This document shows, piece after piece, positions 1 through 9,886 of a DNA stretch of 64,000 nt (positions are counted from its first letter, which is position 1; each line of letters opens with the position of its first letter). The translations under genes and the position numbers were made by a program. The stretch comes from Kryptolebias marmoratus (Eukaryota; Chordata; Actinopteri; Cyprinodontiformes; Rivulidae). The notes under the pieces were generated by a model. The model was given only the letters and a program-made list of their open reading frames with translations, searched no databases and was not told the origin of the DNA. The stretch lies in the NCBI RefSeq assembly GCF_001649575.2, contig NC_051437.1, forward strand, positions 17,612,866 through 17,676,865, given 5' to 3'.

Positions 1-359
1 CAGTGATAAACTGAACCATTATCTTTGTAAAATACTACAAAAAATGCAAATTTGAATAATAAAAATGCTGATTTTGAATTTGTTACTAGCAACATATTGT
101 CTTTAATGGCAGCATTTGTTGCTCTAAAGAAAGAAAAATTTTTACTAAATATTTAATCAATTGTTCTTAACAAGCTGAAGTGTTTCTAACTCTGTGTGTG
201 GAGGCTCATCTGTGAATATGACATTACAACACAGCAGGTCATTATAATGCTGTATTTATTTTTGCCACAAAACAATTTGATAATTTGATAGATGTATAAG
301 TTCTTATTTATACAAAAACTTAACGGTAAAAACAACTTTCCCATTCTTTTCTCTTTCAG

Positions 360-2845
360 CCTTACAGTCACCTATCGAGTATCAGAGGCGAGAGAGCAAG
401 TCCAACAGCCTTGGCCGCAGCATGAGACCTCCCCTGTCTGCTGCGAGCGCCCTGCGGCCCCACTCATCTGCCTCCATCGACCGTCACAAGCTGCCCTCCC
501 TCCACTCCCACAACACCTCCCTGCCTGCGCTCTACCTGCCGAGCCAAAGCCAGAGCCAAGGACCCAGTGAGATGTTCTCGCTGAGAGATGTAGGTGTCTT
601 CAGCTGTATGCACAACCACGCTGTCCTGCCCACTCAAGCACAGAATTTCTGCTTTTGAGGCGCCTGAGACTCTGCTGTTCCTGTTTTTTTTTTCTCAAAC
701 TCTTGTGGCTGTTGAACAAGAGTGTGGCAAAAGTGAAAAACAGCAAACTGTTTTGCGCATGCGTTCTGGTTCTGAGTGGCTCACCTGTTCTCACCTGCTC
801 CTGCAGGTCGCTGTGGTCCAGCCATGCCCTGCTGACTCCCACACTGTCTCTCCGTCGCACGTCCGCCTGGGCTTCACTGATCAGCCAAACTGTCAAGCTG
901 TGTCAAATGGGCTGTACAACCCAACCTCACAGGTAGTGTATCTGCATGCATTAAAGCTGCAGTGCGCAGTGTATTCCCAAACAAAACAGAAAGGTATATT
1001 TTGAGTCCTAACAGACCGTCAACTCCCACCCCTTCATGTCACAGCTCCTTCCAAAGCCATACAGTCATGCAGCTACTATAGCTATGCAATGCAACAATGA
1101 TATTACTAACAAAATAAAACAAACATCACCTGTCCAGCAGAAAAAAAACAGCAATCATGGAGTTAGTTTCCCTGTGATTGTTGGAAAAGCTATCCCAGTG
1201 TTGACTCTTGCTTGGTTTCTTTCTTTGACTAAACCTTTTGTTTTTCGTTTGCCTGTTTTCAGCCAGTTCGAATGACAGCTTTCTTGTTCTGCCTCTGGTA
1301 GCTGTGTTTGACACTGATGGAGCAGAAACAATCCGCTGCTGCTCTTTGGCTGCCATCTTTGCATATTCTACTAGCACCTTTTAGTACAGCAGAGCTCTGT
1401 AGTAGAGTCCAGTGTGCGCGCAATGAGTGCACAATAAGAGTGCATGAAGGTAGACAGGTTGACCGTCCAATCAATAAAGTCGGCACAAAACATGGTTTAG
1501 GATGAGGCAACAATTTTTTTTTTCTGTTTTCTCTTTTTTGGTCACTCCAACTTATTAATACTTATTGGGATGTGTAAGTATAACATAGATGATAAAAAAA
1601 CACTTTTTAAACATTGCTATTGTAGCTTTAAGCAACAAAGAACAGGCCTTTGTGTTTGAAAACTGAAAACTACTCATAAGTTATGCAACATAACAAACTA
1701 GGCTACAAATAATAAATCACTTTGAAAATTATTACAAGTCCTTAAAAAGTCTCACAGTAATTCTAATTTACACAGTATTGCTAATTAAAATATACACAAT
1801 TTTAGTAAACTGTCACCATTTACTTAAACACATTCAGAGAAGGGACTTGTTGAGTAACAGGAAGAGTTATTTCTCCCCCTATTGGATGAAAAAGGAATGA
1901 ATATAATGGAGATATTTATGAAGGACATGGAGAGTTTACGTCACTTCTAAATAAAACCCTACATATTGAATTGATAAAAGAATCAGCAGCAGTCCTTTAA
2001 TTTGGCTTCAGATTATCATTGTCAACATGTTTCTCTGTCCCTTGTCCTCAGAAGGACTCTGCTAGGAGACCGGCAGATGCTGTTCTCCATCTCTGTCTTT
2101 GTGTATTCAAACACAACAAACAGGAAATAGGCTCAGCCAGATGGGGAAGTCAGAGAGAGATGCCTATCAAACCCAAATAATCACTTTCCAAACTACTGCT
2201 GCAGTACATGGATGGTGCACATGGATGTTTTTTTGTTGAAGCTGTTCTCACATGTACACTTTCTTTTAAACATTTTCTAAATAATCAATCAGTCAATCAA
2301 AACTGTATTTATACAGCACTTTTCAAACACCACAGCAACGCAAAGTGCTTTACAGAGAAACGGCAAAAAGTCATAGAAATGATTAAAACTCAGGTAAATG
2401 TTAAAAAGATGCTACTTTTCAAACTTCCACACTCCCCGCTATCCTCGGGTCTTCCAGTAGTGCGTTCCAGAGACAAAGATCATAATGACAAATGGAGGCC
2501 TGGCCAAATGTTTTAGAGATAAGTAACAACTTTGTTTTGAGAGTCAATTCTGATAAATAAGGTGATGATCTTAAAAGCAATCCTAAATGCAACAGGCAGA
2601 CAGAGTAGAAACTTTAAAATGGATGTGAACGTATAGGTAGCTAAAGGAATAAATTTGTACAAGATGAAAATAAAGCGTTTCTTTTTATGAGCGTATTAAG
2701 TGATTTTGTGTCTCCCCAGCAGAGGGCAGGAGAGGGGTTCCGCAGAGGTTCAGCTTCTGATGCTGGGAGCCAGGCTCCGCTGTCAGGCCCCTCAGCTGGA
2801 CGACGCCCCAGCAACCTCGCCCAGCTGGCTGAGGATGACCTTTGA
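360..2845 (+). CDS. 3' end of an unidentified gene (last three coding exons)
   Basis: Three exons join in phase 0: 360-589 (acceptor ctctttcag at 359, donor GTAGGT at 590; the exon could instead start at 368), 807-932 (acceptor ctcctgcag, donor GTAGTG) and 2720-2845 (acceptor tctccccag, TGA at 2843-2845). Both internal introns are GT-AG and no frame is broken. The last 160 or so residues are rich in Ser, Pro, Arg and Gln, contain SPIEYQRRES near the start and end in SNLAQLAEDDL. There is no predicted membrane segment or folded domain, so this looks like a disordered C-terminal tail. The upstream exons lie outside the window. I do not recognise the family. Human SP5 is next to MYO3B and human SLC26A10 is next to ARHGEF25, but I could not match this tail to either. 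The gene points toward sp5l, tail to tail. The exon structure is well supported; the identity is not. Confidence 0.6.
2284..2372 (-). repeat. Common teleost retroelement 3' tail, reverse orientation
   Basis: The stretch starts with iterated AATCAATC units and carries tatttatacagcactttt and gcaaagtgctttaca. These are the reverse complement of the fish SINE/LINE tail motif in which 'gtaaagcactttg' is followed by 'aaaagtgctatataaat'. The forward version is present near 41.2 kb. It lies in the intron before the last exon of the left-edge gene. Confidence 0.6.
2717..2722 (+). promoter_or_regulatory. Tandem NAGNAG splice acceptor of the last exon
   Basis: The final exon of the unidentified gene is preceded by ccccagCAG. 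Splicing after either AG keeps the frame and adds or removes a single Gln. This is the classical NAGNAG arrangement. Whether both acceptors are used cannot be seen from the sequence. Confidence 0.5.
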
Positions 2846-3357
2846 ACTCTATAAATGTTTCCTGGATCCGGAGGACAGCAGCTAACAGCTGTGAAGACTT
2901 CTTGTCCACTGTTTTGTTTATGCCAGACTGAATCCTCACCTGGTTCAGTCAGGATTTCTGCAGGATTATGAAGGAACTTTACGTACGAAGGACTTGTGGA
3001 CTGACGAGACAAAACCTGCTTGGCTCCTTTTGTCGGGGAGCATTTAGAGAGAGGTGACGTGGCCTTGATCACCTTCAGTGGACATGAACAGCACCCAGCA
3101 GGATGCTACTAGGCTCAGTTAGAAAACACTTTGTCTTACAACAACTTCTGCTTTTTACCTGTTTTGAGAGTTTGTATTCTCTCTCTCTTTGAAAAGAACA
3201 GAGGAATTTGTTTGATGACTTCATTCCTAATTGGGGCAGTCACTGGAGTTATGTGTGTGCCTGAATGTGTGCAGTACTATGTGGACGTGTTTGTGTGCAT
3301 GGAGGCGGACAAGAAGTGTGGTGCTAGCTCTTCTTGTAGCCTGTAGTAAATGTCTTT

Positions 3358-3363
3358 ATTAAA
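3358..3363 (+). terminator. Candidate polyadenylation signal ATTAAA of the left-edge gene
   Basis: ATTAAA lies about 510 bases past the TGA at 2845 and is followed by a T-rich stretch. It would give a 3' UTR of roughly 530 bases. This is a plausible rather than proven end. Confidence 0.3.
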
Positions 3364-3369
3364 GTTTTA

Positions 3370-6090
3370 TTCTAATGCCACTTTATCAAGACAAAATCAG
3401 TCACATTGATACTTTTTTTAAAAAAAAAACAATTCCCTGCTGAAAACTGAGGTTGCTCTTTATGTCGACAAGAATGGAGAAGGCAGAACATTTGATGTGA
3501 GCATCACAAGACCTTTATTCAGTCAAATCTCATGTAATAGTGAAGAACTTTCTTTGTTTGCCACAGTGCTGAGAGCCCCCCGCGTGCTCTGATATTCTGT
3601 TTGACTGACCTCTCTTTGATCTGGACAAGAAGGTGCGAGGGAGCCCCCTGGAGGTTCTCTGTGGGAATGACGTCACCTCGCTTTGCTTTTTACTCTTCAG
3701 GCAGCTCCTCAGGAGCTGTGGATGCATCCACGGGGCCTGCTGCTGCCTTGACCCAAAGTGTTGCGTGCAACATCTCCTCGGTCACTCTGCTTTACACAGA
3801 TCCCTATTTGCAGGCAGTAGCAGGTTGCTTTTGGTCTTGGGGACCGTAAAAATGTTTTATTTGAACTAATACGAATAGTTTTATCGCTGTCATGTCAAGG
3901 CTCTGCTATAATCTGTTAGATTACACCCCTCCACATACTGTAGAGCACGTACCATAAAACAAATCATACTTTATCAGATGAAGAATGATCCAGGTGTGCA
4001 GAGAGATGTTTCCGTTCCAGATGGTTGTGTCACTGATCTGCATGCACCCTCTTCCTAAACGGTGCCAAAAACAACCGCAGCTCGCCCCTCAAACGTTTTG
4101 TGCTCTTATGAATTAGTTCAGCCTGCCATTACGCTTACAAATCAGCCAAATATATCTGCGTTTCTATTGAGTTTTACAGCCAGTGATGAGGGATGAGAGC
4201 AGATTGGATGGGGTGTTCCTGTTTGTGGCCACTAGAGGTCCCCAAAAGACTTTCACCTCCAGCTCAGTTCCAGCTGCACCAAAGATCTACTGGCCTCACA
4301 TTTCAGAGCTCACATTAAAAACTGCTCAATAACTTGGCCAAAGACAATTTTACAAAAGGTAAAATAAATCAAACCAAATGACAACAATTCACTTCGAATA
4401 AAATAAAAAAAATATCAGTGACTTTATTCTGGTCACAGACTCCAGAGTGATTTAACGTGAACTGTTGAGTTCTCATGGGAATCACTGATCAATCAGTTCT
4501 GCATGAAACACAAATGAATACCTCTATAGAGAACCAAAAGCAGGAGAAGGTTGGTTAGAACCACGTTTGACCGATCAGAGTTGTATCATATCAAATAAAA
4601 AGCGTCTTTTTGAAACTCAGTGCAGTGTTTTTGTGTATGGCCTCTTCTAATATTGAAAATAAAAGTTTTATTTAACTTCTCAAAGGGTTTAACTGTTAAA
4701 AGTAGTCATTGTTTTTATTTACAGAGACTAAACGATGAATTTCCCTTAGTGGGTTTTGCCATTCTTTTGTAGTTTTTCTGTACTCTATTTGATCACATTT
4801 AGGGCTAAAGTAAATGTACACAATTAGCTTTAGTGTTTTCAGGCTCTGCTGTGGGACAAAGACGAGGCGTTTCGCTTGTTTTAGACTCCCACACGAGGAA
4901 GTTCAAACGGGATTAAAAACAAAGAGGAGAAACCCCTGGATGAGCAGACATCTGGTTGGCTGCCCCTCGGAATAAAGCCTCATTCTGGGCTGTAAATTGG
5001 GGCCCGTCGTAACACGGCTGTGACATATGAAGGGTTTGGGGCGGGAGGGGGTATTAACTTTCACAAGGGTGCAAAATCAAAGGGAGTTCCTGTCACCACT
5101 GAGGGGTCTCGGCAACAGGGGTCCCATTCACAGGGAATTCCTCCTCACCGCCCTCTGTTGCATCTGTTGACTCAATCCTTCTGTACAGAGAAAAAGAAAA
5201 CACTCATTAAAACTCACACGACTGTGAACTTGATTGCAGCAGGCGAGACAAACAGCCCCGTCAATGGGGCCAGTTATTTACTTTGAGGTGTGAAAATCTT
5301 TGAACAGCCCACCATGTTGGCTCTTCCCTAGGAGCTTCTTCCTTCACGCCGCCGTCACAAAGAGCAGCATTTGTATTTGGAAAGCCATTAAATTATCGTT
5401 TCAATTAATTGTTAGATTTTTAAAGCTTTTGTGGGGAAGGCACAGTCAGAAATTACCACATTTATTGGGTGACCTGGGTAAAACCACTGCCTCTGGGTGG
5501 ATTTGATTGTTACGAACACTTGTCAGGTCGTAGGAAAATGTTAGAAAAAAAGTGGAACTTCTTACCATGACAATGTTTATTAAAATTCACATGCTGCCAA
5601 AAAGTTAATTAAATTGTTCAACCTGTTTATACATAAATTAAAAACAACTTTAAATCTTTAAATGTTGAATCGGCAGGAATGCTGCATCACATTTCTTCTT
5701 AGGCGCTGAAAAAAAATCAGCAGATCTAATAGATCTTTAGCTGGAATCAGACAAATCGGGACACATTTTGGAATAAAAATCTAATCATCAACAGCAACAC
5801 AGGAGCTTTTTTTTTTCAGAGTGAAACTCAGTTTTTCTCAAGCAACGCTAAAGGCAAACATTTATATTCAACATAATTGTCCAGATAACATACTGAGGTA
5901 CGAACTTAAGGTTTTTACACAAGTAAAATATTTACATCATAAAGTTTGACAAAAATAGATTTTCCACATCAGTCAAATTTTAAATAAATTTTACACTGAG
6001 AAAGGCAGACAATCAGTTTTTTTTCCAGGTAAAATCTCTTGAAAAGTACACTGAAAGCAGCAAAACCTTCACAACATTACTGAAAAAGGC
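3370..6090. other. Intergenic region between the left-edge gene and sp5l
   Basis: No ORF here has splice sites or coding character worth calling. The DNA is AT-rich apart from 3570-3840 and 4850-5290, which are less AT-rich. The second block has a strong LEF/TCF-type motif (see 5076). Both flanking genes end here, so their 3' UTRs occupy the edges. Confidence 0.4.
5076..5082 (+). promoter_or_regulatory. LEF/TCF-type motif ATCAAAG downstream of sp5l
   Basis: AAATCAAAGGG sits in a non-coding block (4850-5290) with few homopolymers, about 1.2 kb downstream of the sp5l stop codon. Sp5 genes are known direct Wnt/beta-catenin targets, so such motifs nearby are of interest. A single 7-mer is weak evidence by itself. 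Confidence 0.25.
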
Positions 6091-6097
6091 TTCAAGT

Positions 6098-6103
6098 TTT
6101 ATT
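6098..6103 (-). terminator. Candidate polyadenylation signal of sp5l
   Basis: AATAAA on the minus strand, about 190 bases beyond the sp5l stop codon. Another AATAAA lies at 5576-5581 and would give a longer 3' UTR. The sequence does not decide between them. Confidence 0.35.
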
Positions 6104-6292
6104 TAAAGGTGCGATGCTTTAAACAGCACACGATTACTTTACTCACCAAATATTTTCTTATGGTTCTACTATGGGTTTTGACAAGAAAAAAATAATAATC
6201 AGGGAGGTTAATGCGTACCCTGTAGTGCAAATCTATGGCAGTAAGCGTGAATCCCACAGTTTGGTAAATGTTGCTCATTTGGACTGAGTAGA

Positions 6293-8090
6293 TCACTCTC
6301 TTTTAATACTGGCGAGCATCGAGTCTTGGCTCGGCCCAGGCTGCCCGGACCGGCCCTTCCTGGTCTGGTGAGTTTTGACATGTTTGGAGAGGTGGTCGCT
6401 CCTCATGAATCTCTTGCCACACTGCTGACATCCAAAGCGCTTCTCCCCGGTGTGTGTGCGGAGGTGCCGCTGAAGCTCGTCCGAACGGGTGAAGCTCTTA
6501 CCGCAGAAAAGCCAGTTACAGATGAAGGGCCTCTCGCCGGCGTGCCAGCGCAGATGTGCCTTCAGGTGAGACGTCTTCTTGTACACTTTGCCGCACTCCG
6601 GGATGTGACAGATGTGCAATCTCTTCTTCCCAAACTCCAGCCCCCCGCCGTTGGCCTGGCAGTTGGGGCATTTGCAGCGTCGGCAGCGGCGCGTGGAGCC
6701 CAGCAGACCCTTGGAGGTGCCCTGCAGAAGAGCAGCAATCTGAGGCTGGTGACCTAACACCAGCTGTCTGCTCAGGGAGAAGGGGTGGTTGGCAGGAGCG
6801 GCGTTGGTTTGCGGAAGGCTCCACCACTGCTGCCCTTCCTCCACGTGGCCCCCCGACAGGTGGTGCCTGGCTGAGGAGTTCTGGAGAAAGCTGGGGAAGT
6901 TCTGTCCCATGCCGTTATGTTGGGGATAATAAGGACTGCTGGCCTGCGGCTGGGAGGACAACACTTTAACAGGGGACAGTTCAAAAGAGTAGGAGGACGC
7001 CGGTTCAGCTGGAGGGGTGAGAGGCAGCTCGTGGTGGTGATGATGGGGGTGATGGTGGTGATGATGGTGATGATGACCCAGGCCGGACTGCATGTGTCCA
7101 GGGAACTGCACCTTGGGCACCGTGAAGGTCATCTGGTGCGTACTGAGGGCTGTGCTGGGCGCCATCTCGTTGCTCCACAGCTGAAACATCCCAGACGTGG
7201 AGCTGACGGTGCCTTCGTACGGGAACTGGGAGCCGTCGGAGCCCATCGTGCCCCCCACCTGCCAGGCCTGGCTGCAGGTGGTGGCCAGGAAGGAGAGGGC
7301 GTTAGGCGCTCCCTCTGGAGAGGAGCTGGGCGTCCGGTCCTGGGTGACAATACACAAACACACATCGGGTTACATGCACAGCCACTGGAACAAACCAAAA
7401 CCAGCAAACTTCTTTAAAAATTAAAATTCAGAAACTGAGCCTAAGATATTCTAACTGGTTCTACTAAAACTGTCTGTTTAAAAGTAAAAAGTAATGATTA
7501 TAAGAAGCTTTGTTCTCATCAAAAACATGTATGGAAAAGGATTCAAAAGGTTCGTAAATCACCAAACAGCACCTGAAGCAAAACAGCTGAAGGTCCAGGA
7601 ATGTGCAAGTACGGAAAGGACCTTGGGACAATTCTTTTTCAGTGAGACGATTTCAAGTAAAGTGATGAAGTTGAATTTAGGTAGTGGTATTTAGTTGCTT
7701 TAAACTCCCACAGAAAAGAACAAAACCAGCACATTTAACTGTTAATTTAAAATGAATTCACACAACACTGACATTTTATTTCATATAGTGTTAAGTTTTT
7801 ACCAAGAATTTAGCATTAAAAAATCCAGCTTATTAACATTATCCTAAATGTTGTCTCGTTTTCCTAATTAACACGTTATAAAATGGCCCGTTTAAGAACT
7901 TCTACAAGTTTAATGATTTTTAAATTAAAAACATTTGATTAGAATTATTCAGAAATTGTAAAAAAAAGGCCGACAAAAAACAAGACATACATTATTAAAA
8001 ATATATGAAATAATATATAAGTATGCTCTAACAAACCTGTAAAAAGGTGTGTAAAAAGTTGTCAGTCCTTTGTATCGTCAGCGCAGCCAT
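6293..8090 (-). CDS. sp5l: Sp5-type C2H2 zinc-finger transcription factor
   Basis: Two coding exons join: 8037-8090 (18 codons, [18 protein letters not shown], donor GTTTGT) and 6293-7339 (acceptor TTGTCACCCAG, stop TGA). Together they encode 366 residues. The junction restores [13 protein letters not shown], the conserved Sp5 N-terminus. In order come a His run (about residues 107-121, broken by one Pro), [10 protein letters not shown] and SPVKVL (Sp5 signatures), the buttonhead box with CKCPNCQ (about 235-246) and three C2H2 fingers (about 262-342). The fingers would bind GC/GT boxes in the nucleus. Sp5 proteins act in Wnt feedback, mesoderm and tail-bud development. The first inter-finger linker reads HAGERP instead of the usual HTGERP. 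The family is certain. I chose sp5l over sp5a because the neighbours match human 12q13 rather than 2q31. A start codon at 7363, read only from exon 2, would lie in the intron and is rejected. Confidence 0.93.
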
Positions 8091-8154
8091 CTGTCCTCGC
8101 GCTCCTGTTTTACGCACCTGCAGCGCAAACTGCTCCAAAAAGCGACTACAGCTG

Positions 8155-8155
8155 N
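8155..8155. other. Single ambiguous base
   Basis: One N, followed by a G run, in the predicted sp5l 5' UTR. It does not affect coding sequence. Confidence 0.95.
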
Positions 8156-8364
8156 GGGGGGAATAAAATTAAAAAAGAGGGTGGTGAGGGGGAGAAAGAT
8201 GCTCACTTTCGGGTCTTGGAGGACTCGAATCGAGTCCCGTTCAAAGAGTCCTCCCCTCCTTCAACCGGAGCAGAAACAACCGAGGAAAGTCCGCTCGAAG
8301 TCGGGAGAGACGCGCCAAAAAATCCGTGCGATCATCTGAGAGGCGCCCGCAGCTGCATCTTCTC

Positions 8365-8370
8365 TTTATA
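8365..8370 (-). promoter_or_regulatory. sp5l: Candidate TATA box of sp5l
   Basis: TATAAAG on the minus strand, about 275 bases upstream of the ATG at 8090. It lies in a GC-richer block (8080-8530) with a TTCAAAG LEF/TCF-like motif near 8239. It would imply a 5' UTR of roughly 240-250 bases. Confidence 0.4.
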
Positions 8371-8996
8371 GAGAAAGAAGCTCCTCTCCACGGGGTCTCC
8401 AGTGTGATGCAGGCGGCAGGAGTGAGGAGGAGGAGGAGGGGGAGCTGTTAGGTGAGGGGGTGGGCTACTCATAATTTCACTCAATTTCAACCAAATGCTG
8501 ACCCCGAGAACCGACTCCTCCTCCTCCAATTGTTCTGAAGAAAGCTATAAAAAAGGCATCATACAGCATGCTTTAACTTCCCTGAGAATCTTCCCCTCTT
8601 TATCCTAAAATAAACTCGCAAAACTATTATCATAAGTGAGTAAAAATAACATTTTAAACTGTAACATCTTGTAGTTCAGCAAATTCTTCCCATCCACACA
8701 GAGGAATATGTTTAGCTGCAAGACAAAATGCTTAGTCTGTTAAAAGATCTAAGATGTTTTTTTTTAAAGCCACATAAGAAAATATTCCTGACTCTGGGAG
8801 GATTTGCATACTGATTCAGCTCCTTTGTGGGGATTCAAGTAAAGATACATAAGAAAGAAAAAAAAAGAAGAAAAAAGCAGACTTTTTTTTTGTTTTTGCC
8901 AACTATCAGTGATGCAGAGTTAAAAGATTTGCAGAAACATTAACATTCACCAGCAGCATGAGCATACCTTTTTTATTATTGCCCTACATTTTTGCT

Positions 8997-9640
8997 CTTG
9001 AGTGTGTGTTGTTTGCCTGTCTGTTAGCGAAACATCTAGTGAACCACTGGACAGATTTCACTGCAACTCTCAGAAAGGGATCACTGGCTGGACACTGATA
9101 ACTGATTTACTTTCAGAGAAACCCACTGAAGATGGCTGACACAACTAAGCCACATTATCAAACACACACACACACACAAAATTACAACTATTGAGCCAAG
9201 ATTTGGTGTGGTAGTAGCTGGGATTCATTCCCAGCTGCGCTGTCTTTTAAAACTTTGCCGTTAACTGTTAGGAGTCAACTCTGTTAGCAGAATATCTCAT
9301 AAACCACTTGACACCTTTTAAATAAAACTCTTAAAAAGTAATCATTACGTGTTCGTCTATAACTGCTTAACTTTTGGAGTGAACCCAAATCAAGATGGCT
9401 GCCACAGCCAACTGATCTTAGGAAACACCAGAATAGCGTTAACTCAGCTAATTTTACAGATATTGAGCTAAAATTTGGTGTGGCGGTAGCTGAGAGTATC
9501 TCACAACATTGCCTAAAGTCATTTACAAGGTTTGTCTAAAACGGCTGAACCTCTGCCTCTTCTCAGCTTAAGACAATTTGAGTTTAAAACTCCAGCATGA
9601 AAGGCAGCAGGCGATCTGCATTCCTTACATGAATGCAAGA
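8997..9640 (+). repeat. Dispersed repeat family A, locus 1 (two tandem units)
   Basis: Two successive diverged units run from about 9019 and 9285. Each has the same landmarks in order: ctgttagc, catctcatgaaccactgg-like, an 'aagatggctgccacagc' block (9130 and 9391), 'ttgagctaaaatttggtgtgg'-like sequence, and a terminal 'ggcagcaggcgat..gcattcctt' block after the second unit only. The same family occurs at 42475, 52764 and 59222. There is no coding capacity; probably a non-autonomous mobile element. Confidence 0.7.
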
Positions 9641-9879
9641 TCTTTAATTTTTAATTATGTATTGAAGCAAAAACACAAAAAAGCAAGAAAATCGAAACGT
9701 TATCTGTTTGTAACAAGAATGAATGAGCTAAGTCAGCACATGAAGGTAACTTGTTATAATTAATTTAATCGGATGACTTTTCGGTGTCTCCAGCAGGCAC
9801 ACCCTTCGGCTTGGCGCGCACACGCTCTGAGGAAAGTCACAGCATTTTCCCCCCTCACAAAGCTAATTGATAAAACTCA

Positions 9880-9886
9880 ATCAAAG
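9880..9886 (+). promoter_or_regulatory. LEF/TCF-type motif in a candidate enhancer block
   Basis: AATCAAAGCC lies in the less AT-rich block 9780-10060, upstream of sp5l. It is one motif of the type expected near a Wnt target gene. Low confidence individually. Confidence 0.2.

Noticed and set aside
360..2845. MYO3B or ARHGEF25 as identity of the left-edge gene
   Set aside because: Suggested only by human gene order; the visible tail has no motif I can tie to either family.
7340..7363. Start codon MCLCIVTQ directly upstream of sp5l exon 2
   Set aside because: It lies in the intron before a good acceptor, and the exon 1 junction recreates the conserved Sp5 N-terminus.
6326..7417. Long plus-strand open frames opposite sp5l exon 2
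   Set aside because: They are antisense shadows of a GC-rich coding exon; the minus-strand protein has clear zinc fingers.
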